Notes under the pieces: generated by a model
What the model saw: the letters and a program-made list of their open reading frames with translations, nothing else
What the model was told of the DNA's origin: nothing
Databases searched by the model: none
Shown: positions 9,062 to 17,533 of the stretch, piece after piece
Numbering within the stretch: position 1 is the stretch's first letter
Layout of the letters: every line of letters starts with the position of its first letter
Assembly: GCF_002078175.1 (NCBI RefSeq)
Contig: NZ_MWFK01000001.1
Coordinates: forward strand, 1,488,001 to 1,552,000
DNA from: Streptomyces sp. M41(2017)
Lineage (GTDB): Bacteria; Actinomycetota; Actinomycetes; Streptomycetales; Streptomycetaceae
DNA: 64,000 nucleotides
Direction of reading: 5' to 3'
Program-made: the position numbers and the translations under genes

Positions 9062-9868
9062 TCAGCCGAACTGCACCGACCGCTTCGCCATTCCCAGCCA
9101 GAAGCCGTCGATCACCGACCGCTGCCCGTCCAGCTCGCCGGCCGCGTCGGCAGCGCCCATGGTCACGAAGAGCGGGGCGAAGTGCTCGGTGCGCGGGTGG
9201 GCGAGCCGGCCCGCCGGGGACTTGCGCTCGAAGTCGAGCAGCGCGTCCACGTCACCGGCCTCCAGGGCCCGGTGCCCCCAGTCGTCGAACTCGCTCGACC
9301 AGGTGGGCACTCCCCCGCCGGTGTGCCGCAGCGCCGCGAGGTTGTGGGTGAAGAAGCCGGATCCGACGATCAGCACGCCCTCGTCGCGCAGCGGCGCGAG
9401 CCTGCGTCCGATCTCGAAGAGCCGGACCGAGTCGAGCGTCGGCAGGGACACCTGAAGCACCGGTATGTCGGCCTCCGGGAACATCTCGACCAGCGGGACG
9501 TACGCGCCGTGGTCGAGCCCCCGGTCCGGGATGTCCTGCACCGGCGTGCCCGGCGCGCGGAGCAGTTTCCGTACGGACTCGGCGAGCCGCGGGGCGCCGG
9601 GAGCCGCGTAGGTCACCTGGTAGTAGTGCTCGGGGAAGCCCCAGAAGTCGTAGACGAGCGGGACCGTCTCGGTCGCGCCGAGGGCGAGCGGGGCCTCCTC
9701 CCAATGGGCGGAGACCATGAGGATCGCCTGGGGGCGGGGCAGGTCCGCGGACCAGGCGGCGAGCTGGCCGGGCCAGACCGGGTCGTCGGCGAGCGGCGGG
9801 GCGCCGTGGCTCAGGTAGAGGGCGGGCATGCGCTCCGGCGCGGGGCGCTCCTCGGCGGCGGCGGACAT
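9062..9868 (-). CDS. LigB/DODA-type extradiol ring-cleavage dioxygenase
   Basis: 268-residue class III extradiol dioxygenase homologue (4,5-DOPA dioxygenase type). Expected metal ligands are present: His21 in LYLSHGAPPL, His55 in MVSAHWEE, plus the conserved RGLDHGAYVPLVEMFP and RTEHFAPLFVTMG blocks. The family opens catechol-type rings using Fe(II)/Zn(II) and O2; bacterial YgiD-like members have DOPA dioxygenase activity in vitro, but the physiological substrate here is unknown. It is divergent from a MarR gene with an inverted repeat between them, a classic aromatic-responsive pairing. Start: ATG at 9868 after GGAGGGAG. Confidence 0.9.
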   Translation of the reverse strand: MSAAAEERPAPERMPALYLSHGAPPLADDPVWPGQLAAWSADLPRPQAILMVSAHWEEAPLALGATETVPLVYDFWGFPEHYYQVTYAAPGAPRLAESVRKLLRAPGTPVQDIPDRGLDHGAYVPLVEMFPEADIPVLQVSLPTLDSVRLFEIGRRLAPLRDEGVLIVGSGFFTHNLAALRHTGGGVPTWSSEFDDWGHRALEAGDVDALLDFERKSPAGRLAHPRTEHFAPLFVTMGAADAAGELDGQRSVIDGFWLGMAKRSVQFG

Positions 9869-9921
9869 GGCGGCTCCCTCCAGCGGGTTCGCGTTCGATC
9901 GTACGGCGCGATGTTTGATAT

Positions 9922-9939
9922 TTGAAGCAGTTGCTTAAA
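9922..9939. promoter_or_regulatory. Probable MarR operator
   Basis: TTGAAGCA-GT-TGCTTAAA: 8-bp arms with one mismatch, inside an AT-rich island (9911-9988) that stands out in this genome. Length and position between the divergent dioxygenase and MarR genes fit a MarR dimer site. Confidence 0.65.
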
Positions 9940-10000
9940 GTCTCAAGTTCTTCGACGAGGCTACGCCCGGTTTGTTTAATTTTCAAGAAGGGGTCGTACA

Positions 10001-10519
10001 GTGGAGTACATGAACACGGCATCCGCTCCCGCTGAAGAGCCGCGCTGGCTGACCGACGAGGAACAGCGCATCTGGCGCGCGTACATGCACGCCACGACCC
10101 TCCTCGAGGACCATCTGGACCGCCAGCTCCAGCGCGACGCGGGCATGCCGCACATCTACTACGGCCTGCTCGTCCAGCTCGCCGAGGCCCCGCGCCGCCG
10201 GCTGCGGATGACCGAGCTGGCCATGAACGCGAAGATCACCCGGTCCCGCCTCTCGCACGCGGTCGCCCGTCTGGAGAAGAGCGGCTGGGTGCGGCGCGAG
10301 GACTGCCCCTCCGACAAGCGGGGCCAGTTCGCGGTGCTGACCGACGAGGGCTACGAGGTGCTGCGGCGTACCGCGCCGGGCCATGTGGCCGCCGTGCGCC
10401 AGGCGCTGTTCGACCGGCTCGGCCCGGACCAGCAGAAGGCCTTCGGCGAGGCCATGCGGATCATCGCCGAGGGGCTCCAGCCGAAGGACGCGGGCGCGGA
10501 CCTGCCCTGGCTCCGTTAG
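10001..10519 (+). CDS. MarR-family regulator
   Basis: 172-residue winged-helix dimer protein. The HTH is LRMTELAMNAKITRSRLSHA (about 65-85), the wing follows in VRREDCPSDKRGQFAVLTDEG, and the C-terminal dimerisation helix is LFDRLGPDQQKAFGEAMRII. The start is GTG at 10001 because AGAAGGGG lies at proper spacing; an ATG three codons later has poorer spacing. MarR proteins usually repress themselves and a divergent gene and release DNA on binding phenolic ligands, so the dioxygenase at 9062 is the likely target. Confidence 0.9.
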   Translation: MEYMNTASAPAEEPRWLTDEEQRIWRAYMHATTLLEDHLDRQLQRDAGMPHIYYGLLVQLAEAPRRRLRMTELAMNAKITRSRLSHAVARLEKSGWVRREDCPSDKRGQFAVLTDEGYEVLRRTAPGHVAAVRQALFDRLGPDQQKAFGEAMRIIAEGLQPKDAGADLPWLR

Positions 10520-10537
10520 CGGACCGGTCCGGGACGC

Positions 10538-10579
10538 GGGACTGCCCCGGCTCCCTGTGCTGGGAGCCGGGGCAGTCCC
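10538..10579. terminator. Bidirectional 18-bp hairpin
   Basis: GGGACTGCCCCGGCTCCC (10538-10555) and its perfect complement (10562-10579), loop TGTGCT, between the convergent marR and MFS genes. Confidence 0.88.
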
Positions 10580-10667
10580 CGGAGTCGTACGGACGAGGCG
10601 TCCCCACCCCGCGTCCGTACGCGAAGTACCCGATGTACCCGGAGTGAGCCGATGCGGGCCGCTGCCG

Positions 10668-12212
10668 TCAGTGGGCGATGACGGGAACCTTCAGCTCGTC
10701 CTCCGCGCCCTCGCCCGCGCCGGAGACCAGATTGGCGTCCGGACGTCCGGTGTTGATGAGGGTGAAGGCGATGCCCGCGGCGAGCACGAGGATGCCGACG
10801 GCGAGCCAGATCGCGATGCTGTAGCCGTGCACCGCACCCTGCGCCTGCACGAGCTTCTGCTGCGCGGGGGACGTGGCACCGGCGATGTGGTCCGTGATGT
10901 ACGCGGTCGTCGCCGAGGCGGCGAACGTGTTCAGCAGGGCCGTACCGATCGCGCCGCCGACCTGCTGCGAGGTGTTGACCATCGCGGAGGCGACACCGGC
11001 GTCACGCGGCTCGATGCCGTACGTGGCGAGCGACATGGCCGGCATGAACGCCGTACCCATGCCGAGGCCGAGGAGCAGCAGGCCCGGCAGCACCACGGTG
11101 GAGTACGAGGAGCCGATCTCCAGCTGCGTCAGGAGCAGCATGCCGAGCGCGGCGACCAGGAAGCCGGGGCCCATGAGCAGACGCGGGGCGACCCGGGTCA
11201 TCAGACGGGCACCGATCTGGGTGGAGCCCGTGATCATGCCCGCGACCATCGGCAGGAAGGCGAAGCCGGTGGAGATGGGCGAGAAGCCCTTCACGATCTG
11301 CAGGTAGTAGGTCAGGAAGAGGAACGTGCCGAACATCGCGATGATCGCGAGACCCAGGGAGAGGTAGACGCCACCGCGGTTGCGCTCGGTGAGGACGCGC
11401 AGCGGCAGCAGCGGGGCCTTGACCTTGGACTCGGTGTAGACGAACGCGGCCAGCAGCAGGGCGGCGGCCACGAACAGGCCGAGGGTCACGGAGTCGCTCC
11501 AGCCGTCGGACTCGGCGCGGGTGAAGCCGTAGACCAGGGAGACCAGTCCGAGGGTGGACAGGACGACGCCCGGGATGTCGAGCGGCGAACGGTTGCGGCC
11601 GCCCTTGGGCTCACGGATGACGAAGTACGCGCCCGCGGCCGCGACGATCGCGAAGGGGATGTTGACGAAGAAGGTCCAGCGCCAGTTCATGTACTCGGTG
11701 AGGACACCGCCGAGGATGAAGCCGACGGCGCCGCCGCCACCGGCGATCGCACCGTAGATGCCGAACGCCTTGGCGCGTTCCTTGGCGTCGGTGAACATGA
11801 CCGCGAGGAGCGAGAGGGCGGCGGGCGCGAGCAGCGCGCCGAAGACACCCTGCAGGGCGCGGGCGCCGAACATCATCGCGCCGCTCTGGGACGCGCCGCC
11901 GAGGGCGGAGGCCAGGGCGAAGCCGACGAGGCCGACGACGAAGGCGCGCTTGCGGCCCCAGAGGTCGGCGATCCGGCCGCCGAAGAGCAGGAGACCGCCG
12001 AAGGCGAGGGCGTAGGCCGTGACGACCCACTGCCGGTTGCCGTCGGTGATACCGAGGTCCTGCTGGGCGGACGGCAGCGCGATGTTCACGATCGTCGCGT
12101 CGAGCACCACCATCAGCTGGGCGAGCGCGATGAAGACGAGCGCTTTCCAGCGATTGCTGTGCGCGTCGGACTCCTGGTCCGGGACTGCTCTGGTCGTTGC
12201 TGTTTCAGACAT
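10668..12212 (-). CDS. DHA2-family drug-efflux MFS transporter
   Basis: 514-residue 14-helix exporter. Helix 1 motif FIALAQLMVVLDATIVNIAL, motif A FGGRIADLWGRKRAFVVG, motif C region GAIAGGGGAVGFILGGVLTE, and a characteristic LLLLGLGMGTAFMPAMSLAT further on. Start chosen at ATG 12212 (MSETATTRAVPD) with upstream GGAG; an extra 38 in-frame codons upstream look non-coding. A TetR gene lies 285 bp upstream in the same direction and is the likely repressor. Substrate unknown; the family covers antibiotics and cationic dyes. Confidence 0.9.
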   Translation of the reverse strand: MSETATTRAVPDQESDAHSNRWKALVFIALAQLMVVLDATIVNIALPSAQQDLGITDGNRQWVVTAYALAFGGLLLFGGRIADLWGRKRAFVVGLVGFALASALGGASQSGAMMFGARALQGVFGALLAPAALSLLAVMFTDAKERAKAFGIYGAIAGGGGAVGFILGGVLTEYMNWRWTFFVNIPFAIVAAAGAYFVIREPKGGRNRSPLDIPGVVLSTLGLVSLVYGFTRAESDGWSDSVTLGLFVAAALLLAAFVYTESKVKAPLLPLRVLTERNRGGVYLSLGLAIIAMFGTFLFLTYYLQIVKGFSPISTGFAFLPMVAGMITGSTQIGARLMTRVAPRLLMGPGFLVAALGMLLLTQLEIGSSYSTVVLPGLLLLGLGMGTAFMPAMSLATYGIEPRDAGVASAMVNTSQQVGGAIGTALLNTFAASATTAYITDHIAGATSPAQQKLVQAQGAVHGYSIAIWLAVGILVLAAGIAFTLINTGRPDANLVSGAGEGAEDELKVPVIAH

Positions 12213-12497
12213 GGGGATACCCACTCCGGGACTTCGTAGCGAAAAAATCCAGTGAAAACCGGCGGGACCGGCAAGACGGGACGGCTCGTCGACGGTGACG
12301 GCCGGATGCGCGGGACGGCCCGTCACGCGGGCCGGTGCCCGGTGCCGAGTGCCTGGCGCCCTTCGCGCGTGATGAGGACGCGGTGGGCGCGGGCGTCGCG
12401 CGGTCGGTTGTGTGGTCGAGGGCGGTGTCAGGTTCGAGTTCGGGTCACGAGGGCCGAGGGCGGGTACGGGCGCGGGTCGCGCGCCGGGTCCCTGCGG

Positions 12498-13145
12498 TCA
12501 GCAGCCTCGTCGCAGTTCCTCCACGGTGGCGGCCACTCCGGGCAGTTCGGAGCGGGCCGGAGCCCGCATACCGTCCAGGAACAGCTGCAGATGACGGTGC
12601 ACGAATCGGTCGATGCCCTGGCACGCGGTGCCCGGCAGCGGCCTGGTGAGCTGACTGACGGCGATCATGAGATCGCCCAGCTCGACGTCGGGTCGCAGCT
12701 GTCCGGCCGCGCGGGCGCGGGCCATCAGCCGCTCGATCAGGTCGGTGATCCGGTCGCGCGCGGCGACCAGGTCGGGGTGGTGCTGGTCGAAGCCCTCGGC
12801 GAGCATCGGGCACAGGGCGCCGATCCGCTCGTCGGCGGCGAAGTGCACGAAGCCGCTCAGCGACTCGAAGGCGTCGCCGCCCCGGGCCAGCGCTTCCTCG
12901 ACCCACTCCGAGGTGCGGTCCATCACCGAGCAGACGACCTCACGGGCGAGGGCGTCACGGTCGGGGAAGTTGCGGTACACCGTGGCGTTGCCGACGCCGG
13001 CCCGGCGGGCGATCTCGTCGAAGGGCACCTCGGCCCCGAACTCGACGAACATCTCCCGGGCGGCCGCGACGATCCGCTCCCGGTTGCGCAGAGCATCGGC
13101 GCGGGGCCTGGACACTTTGCGCTGCACGGGGGATGCGGTCTGCAC
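12498..13145 (-). CDS. TetR-family regulator of the adjacent efflux pump
   Basis: 215-residue TetR repressor. HTH: NRERIVAAAREMFVEFG, then IARRAGVGNATVYRNFPDRD (about 46-65). The C-terminal domain resembles those controlling MFS pumps (ADERIGALCPMLAEGFDQ; tetracyclin_repressor_C_3-like SBD). GTG start at 13145 with GAGGAG seven bases upstream. Two matching 17-bp palindromes sit 40 bp upstream (13185-13241), fitting autoregulation. It precedes the DHA2 pump on the same strand, so pump and repressor may share induction by a drug. Confidence 0.9.
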   Translation of the reverse strand: MQTASPVQRKVSRPRADALRNRERIVAAAREMFVEFGAEVPFDEIARRAGVGNATVYRNFPDRDALAREVVCSVMDRTSEWVEEALARGGDAFESLSGFVHFAADERIGALCPMLAEGFDQHHPDLVAARDRITDLIERLMARARAAGQLRPDVELGDLMIAVSQLTRPLPGTACQGIDRFVHRHLQLFLDGMRAPARSELPGVAATVEELRRGC

Positions 13146-13184
13146 GGTGTACTCCTCGAAGCTTCTCGGTGTCGGATCGCGATC

Positions 13185-13241
13185 CGGGGATTCGGTCCCC
13201 GTTTCGCTCGGACGTAGAGCTAAACGGGGAAACGATCCCCG
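13185..13241. promoter_or_regulatory. Pair of 17-bp palindromic operators
   Basis: CGGGGA-TTCGG-TCCCCG (13185-13201) and CGGGGA-AACGA-TCCCCG (13225-13241). They are 40 bp apart (start to start, about four helical turns). The flanks GTTT after the first and AAAC before the second make the pair mirror images. Located just upstream of the TetR gene at 12498. Confidence 0.75.
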
Positions 13242-13689
13242 GTTATTTCCGTCGGAGCGAAGAAGATGATGTGACCTGGGTCACATCGAGGAACGCGTCG
13301 CCCACGGCTCCGGAGACCGGGCCCTCCCGGCCCGCTTCCGGGGCCTCCCTGGCCCGCTTCCGGCCCTACCCGGCGCGCTTCCGGCCTTCCACGCCCGCTT
13401 CCGGGGCCGTCGAGCGCCGGGGCCTTCCGGCCCCGGGGTCTTCGGGCACCAGGGGCTGGGGCGCCAGGGACCTTCGGGCGTCAGGACAGCAGGAGGCGAC
13501 CAGGCGAAAGCGGGGCTCCAGCCCTGCCGGGAAGCACCCCATCGGCCCAGTCCCCGCCCCTTTCGAAGCCCGCCCGAGGGATGAACCCGATCGGGCTCAT
13601 CCAGCGCGCGCCCGGCGCGTCGCCCACTCAGGGTGATCGAAAGGGCGCAGTCGGACACCGGCGACTGCCGCGGAGCGAAGGGCCCCCGT
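13242..13689. other. Intergenic spacer with short repeats
   Basis: 448 bp without a supportable gene. It contains four copies of GCTTCCGG at 13334, 13356, 13377 and 13397 (20-22 bp apart) and a UUCC-loop hairpin CCGGGGCC/GGCCCCGG (13417-13436). It holds promoters for the TetR gene (left) and the protease gene (right). Confidence 0.6.
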
Positions 13690-14964
13690 ATGCAGCCGTC
13701 CAGCCGCCGGATACGCCCGCGCCGTCTGGCCGCCCTCGCCACCGTGACCGTGCTGACCCTGGCCGTCAGCACCTCGGCGGTCAGCGGGCACCTGACGGCG
13801 GGCTCGGCGACGGCGGGCTCCGTGCCGCTGGCCCGATCCACGGCACTGGGACCCTGCATGATCAACGGTCCGGCGGGCATCCAGATGGGCGAAGGCATCC
13901 CGACGGCACCCGGCTACGCCCGCTCCACCGGTACGGTCCGCGCGCTGACGCTGATGGTCGACTTCTCCGACGCACCCGGCAAGGGCAGCGCGCTCGACCG
14001 GTACGGCGAGTTCTTCCCCAAGACGCAGGAGTGGTTCCGCACCGGCTCCTACGGCCGCCTCGACTACCGCCCCGAAGCCCCCATCCGGCACTGGCTGCGG
14101 ATGCCCAAGGCGTTCAAGGACTACGGCATAGAACGCGGCGCGCCCTTCGACCCCGGGTACCGCGAACTGGTCCAGGACATCGTGGCCGCGGCCGACCCCG
14201 AGGTCGACTTCCGCTCGTACGACATCCTGAACGTGCTGGTCACCCCCAACGCCGGACCCTCCGCCCTGGACACCGTGCTGTCCGTGACGTTCGCCGGCAA
14301 CACCGAGGCGCCGGTCGCGGACGGCGTCCCGGTCTCCAACGCGTCCTTCGTCTACAGCCGCCAGGACGACGGCTCCGGTTCCTACGCCGACACCGGCTAC
14401 CGCGTCCTGCCGCACGAGAACGGCCACACCTTCGGCCTGCCCGACCTCTATACGCAGGCCGGCGGCGGGGCCGTCGGGCACTGGGACATCATGAGCGAGG
14501 ACTGGGGGGCCGACAACGACCTCCTGGGCTGGCACAAGTGGAAGCTCGGCTGGCTCGACGACTCCCAGATCCGCTGCGCGGCGGCGCCCGGGACCACCGA
14601 GTACGAGCTGACCCCGCTGGAGCGGCGCGGCGGCGCCAAGCTCGTCATCGTCCCGCTCGGCCCCAAGAGCGGCTACGTCCTCGAACTGCGCACCCGCGCC
14701 GGGAACGACTCCGCCGTCTGCAGCCCCGGCATCCTCGTCTACAAGGTCGACACGGACGTGGACACCGGGAACGGGCCGGTCACGGTGACCGACGCGCACC
14801 GCGACAGCGGCGGCTGCACCCGCTCCCCCAATGTGCACGCCGAGCTCTCCGACGCGCCCTTCTCCCCCGGTGAGACGTTCAAGGACACGAAGGCCGGACT
14901 CACCGTCCGGGTCGCGGACGCGGACACCGAGGGGAAGTATCGGGTGTACGTGACGCGCCGCTGA
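13690..14964 (+). CDS. Secreted M6-type (immune inhibitor A-like) metalloprotease
   Basis: 424-residue exported protein. Signal peptide: MQPSSRRIRPRRLAALATV followed by a hydrophobic core ending near residue 35. The catalytic zinc site is HENGH (residues 242-246) within LPHENGHTFGLPDLY, matching the M6 pattern HExxHxxGLPD, with a downstream GHWDIMSEDWG block corresponding to the met-turn. It lacks the long C-terminal domains of Bacillus InhA and is near the short M6-domain length common in Streptomyces. Probably degrades extracellular protein. ATG at 13690 is chosen because it begins the signal peptide; 19 further in-frame codons lie upstream. Confidence 0.88.
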   Translation: MQPSSRRIRPRRLAALATVTVLTLAVSTSAVSGHLTAGSATAGSVPLARSTALGPCMINGPAGIQMGEGIPTAPGYARSTGTVRALTLMVDFSDAPGKGSALDRYGEFFPKTQEWFRTGSYGRLDYRPEAPIRHWLRMPKAFKDYGIERGAPFDPGYRELVQDIVAAADPEVDFRSYDILNVLVTPNAGPSALDTVLSVTFAGNTEAPVADGVPVSNASFVYSRQDDGSGSYADTGYRVLPHENGHTFGLPDLYTQAGGGAVGHWDIMSEDWGADNDLLGWHKWKLGWLDDSQIRCAAAPGTTEYELTPLERRGGAKLVIVPLGPKSGYVLELRTRAGNDSAVCSPGILVYKVDTDVDTGNGPVTVTDAHRDSGGCTRSPNVHAELSDAPFSPGETFKDTKAGLTVRVADADTEGKYRVYVTRR

Positions 14965-15139
14965 CGTCACCGCCGACGGCCGGACGAGCCGCCGCGGGCC
15001 CATCGGGACGGGTGCGCGCGACAGACCCGCGGCCGGGGCCGGGAACGGCCGGCCTGCCCCGCCGGCCTGGCACGCACTACCGTGGCTCGTCTGAGATCCG
15101 CCACACGGTGACTCTTCCGAGAGCCGCAACGGAGAGCCC

Positions 15140-17383
15140 ATGTCATCGAACGCCACCCCGTCGAACACCACACCGCCTCGTGCGACACCGCCGCGTGCGA
15201 CACCGCCTTGTACGACGCCGCCGGACGCCTCACTGGGGGTTCCCGTCCCGGGGAGCACCCCCGTTCCGGTGATCCCCTCGGCGGGCGGACCCGGCGGCCC
15301 GGCGCAGGTCTCCGCGGACACCCCGGCGAAGGTCCGAGGGGCGGCTGGGCCCTCCCGGGAGGCACGTGCTTCCGGGGCGGCCGGTGTCTTCGGGGAGGCG
15401 GGGGTCGCCGGGGGTGGCGGTGGCTCCGGGGAGGCCGGCGTTCCCGGAGAAGCCGGTGGCTTTGGAGAGGCAGGTGTTTCCGGGGGTGGCCATGATCTCG
15501 GGGAGGCAGTTGTTTCCGGAGGGGCCGGTGGCCCTGGAGAAGCCGGTGATCCTCGGGAAGACGGTGTGCCCGGGGAGGCGGTCACGCCGCTGATCCGGGG
15601 GATCGCGGTGCTGCGGCGGCTGACCTCGGCGGACGGGTCGTCCAGCCTGAGCGCCCTGGAACGCTCCACGGGCCTCGCCCGGTCCACCGTCGACCGGATC
15701 ACCGCGACGCTCGCCCGCATGGGATACGTGCGCCTCGACGGCCGCGACGCGGTCCTGACCCCCCGGCTGATGGAACTCGGCAACGCCTACCTCGCCGCCC
15801 TCCGGGTCCCCCGTCTGCTGGGCGCGCACGCCGACGCGCTCGCCGACGAGCTGGACGAGTCGGTGTCCCTCGCCGTCGGGGACCGCGACGGCATCCGCTT
15901 CATCCACCAGGCGACACGGCGCCGAGCGATGTCCCTCAGCTTCCGCATCGGCGACCTGCTCCCCGCCGAACGCACCGCTCCGGGACCGCTGTTCGCGTCC
16001 GAGTGGAACGAGGAGGAGTGGACGCACTGGCGCCGGCGCCGGGCGACCGACCCGGAGGACCGCGGCTTCCCCGCCGTACCGGCCCGCAGCAGGCCGTACG
16101 TCGAGGAGAACACCGGGCCCTACGCGGAGGGGGCGGGGAGGGCGTACCCGGGAGGAGCGGGGACGGCGTTCCCGGAGGGGGCACGGAGGCCGGACCGGGG
16201 CGACGGTGGGACGCCCCACGCCGAGAAGGGCACCTCGGGCACACTCCCGGCGAACCGGCTCCCCGCGGTGGGAGACGACTTCGAGGAACGGGCGGCCGAG
16301 GCGGGCCGGCTGGGCTGGGCCTCGGACGACCAGCTGATCGAACCGGGACTGGTCGCCGTCTCGATGCCTGTGCGCGACGGGGGCCGGATCGCCTGCGTGG
16401 TGAACGTGGTGAGCCACACCAGCCGGCACAGCGCGGCCGATCTGCGCGAGACCCTGCTGCCCCGCCTGCGGACCGCGGTGGCCGCCATGGAACGGGAGTT
16501 GACGACGGAACACCCGACCCCGCTCCCCGACCGCGCGGGGCACACCGCCCCGGGCCGGCCGGCACCCTCGGGTCTCGCCGACTGGACCAGCGCCTCCAAG
16601 CACGAACTGGGGCGGGAGTTCGTCGAGTCGCTGGCCCGCGGCCTGACCGTGATCACCGCGTTCGGCGAGGGCCGCACCGAACTCACCCTCACCGCGGTGG
16701 CCCAGGCGACGGGACTCGCCCGCGCGACCGCCCGCCGCGCCCTGATCACGCTGGAACACCTCGGATACGTCACCGCGCACGACCGCTTCTTCCGGCTCAC
16801 GCCGCGCGTGCTGGGCCTCGGCTACCCGCCGCTCTCCCGGACCACGCTCCCCGAGATCGCGGCACCCCACCTGAGCGAACTCTCGGAACGGCTGCACGAC
16901 TCGGTGTCCCTGGCGGTGCTGGCCGGTGACGAGATCCAGTACACCGGCCGGGTCTCGACCAGTCGCGTCATGAGCGTGAACATCACCGTCGGCACCCGCC
17001 TGCCCGCGTACGCCACCGCGCTGGGCCGCGTGATTCTGGCCGATCTTCCGGAGGGACAGGCTCCGCTGCCAACGGAGTTGGACCCACTGACCCCGCGGAC
17101 CATCACGGACCCGGAGCGCCTCAGAGCGGAACTCGACCGCGTACGGCAGGCCGGATACGCGCTGGTGGAAGGCGAGTTGGAGCAGGGGCTGCGGTCCATC
17201 GCCGTTCCGGTGCGGGACCGCGACGGGCGGGTCGTGGCCGCGGTGAACGTCGCGATGCACAGCACCCGCCGTACGGCGGAGTCGTGCGTCCGCGATGTCC
17301 TGCCCGACCTGCACGCGACGGCGACACGCGTCGAGCAGGACCTGCGCATCGCGGGATCCTTCCGGCGGGTACCGCTGAACTAG
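15140..17383 (+). CDS. Double-module IclR-family regulator with Gly-rich N-terminus
   Basis: 747 residues, about three times the usual IclR length. After a Thr/Pro-rich (2-30) and Gly/Glu/Ala-rich repetitive segment (about 83-146) comes IclR module 1: HTH LSALERSTGLARSTVDRITA (about 165-185) and an effector domain interrupted by a low-complexity insert (about 315-365). Module 2 starts near residue 490: HTH LTAVAQATGLARATARRALI, then an uninterrupted effector domain (HDSVSLAVLAGDEIQYTGRV, VGTRLPAYATALGRVILADL). Paired modules occur in Streptomyces regulators of the protocatechuate (PcaR) type. Module 2 looks canonical; module 1 has diverged. Start: ATG at 15140 after GGAGAG. Target genes are not evident. 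Confidence 0.85.
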   Translation: MSSNATPSNTTPPRATPPRATPPCTTPPDASLGVPVPGSTPVPVIPSAGGPGGPAQVSADTPAKVRGAAGPSREARASGAAGVFGEAGVAGGGGGSGEAGVPGEAGGFGEAGVSGGGHDLGEAVVSGGAGGPGEAGDPREDGVPGEAVTPLIRGIAVLRRLTSADGSSSLSALERSTGLARSTVDRITATLARMGYVRLDGRDAVLTPRLMELGNAYLAALRVPRLLGAHADALADELDESVSLAVGDRDGIRFIHQATRRRAMSLSFRIGDLLPAERTAPGPLFASEWNEEEWTHWRRRRATDPEDRGFPAVPARSRPYVEENTGPYAEGAGRAYPGGAGTAFPEGARRPDRGDGGTPHAEKGTSGTLPANRLPAVGDDFEERAAEAGRLGWASDDQLIEPGLVAVSMPVRDGGRIACVVNVVSHTSRHSAADLRETLLPRLRTAVAAMERELTTEHPTPLPDRAGHTAPGRPAPSGLADWTSASKHELGREFVESLARGLTVITAFGEGRTELTLTAVAQATGLARATARRALITLEHLGYVTAHDRFFRLTPRVLGLGYPPLSRTTLPEIAAPHLSELSERLHDSVSLAVLAGDEIQYTGRVSTSRVMSVNITVGTRLPAYATALGRVILADLPEGQAPLPTELDPLTPRTITDPERLRAELDRVRQAGYALVEGELEQGLRSIAVPVRDRDGRVVAAVNVAMHSTRRTAESCVRDVLPDLHATATRVEQDLRIAGSFRRVPLN

Positions 17384-17434
17384 CGGGCCCTCGCGGCCCG
17401 GTGGCGTGAAGATGATCGGTGAGGGACCGCCTCG

Positions 17435-17464
17435 TTGACAGATCCAAAAGGGAATTCCTAGCGT
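17435..17464 (+). promoter_or_regulatory. Sigma-70-type promoter of the GBL-receptor-like gene
   Basis: TTGACA (17435-17440), 18-bp spacer, TAGCGT (17459-17464). A perfect -35 and reasonable -10 for HrdB-type sigma, 70 bp before the start. Further down GTGGTGAGGCAG is duplicated (17517 and 17534). The best ribosome-binding site (CAGGAG, 17496-17501) precedes a five-codon ORF (GTG 17505, stop at 17520-17522), so start assignment of the main gene is uncertain. Confidence 0.6.
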
Positions 17465-17533
17465 CGTCCGCGGCAGACGGAAGCGGCTGAACGACAGGAG
17501 CCCGGGTGATCGCGTCGTGGTGAGGCAGCAGCC

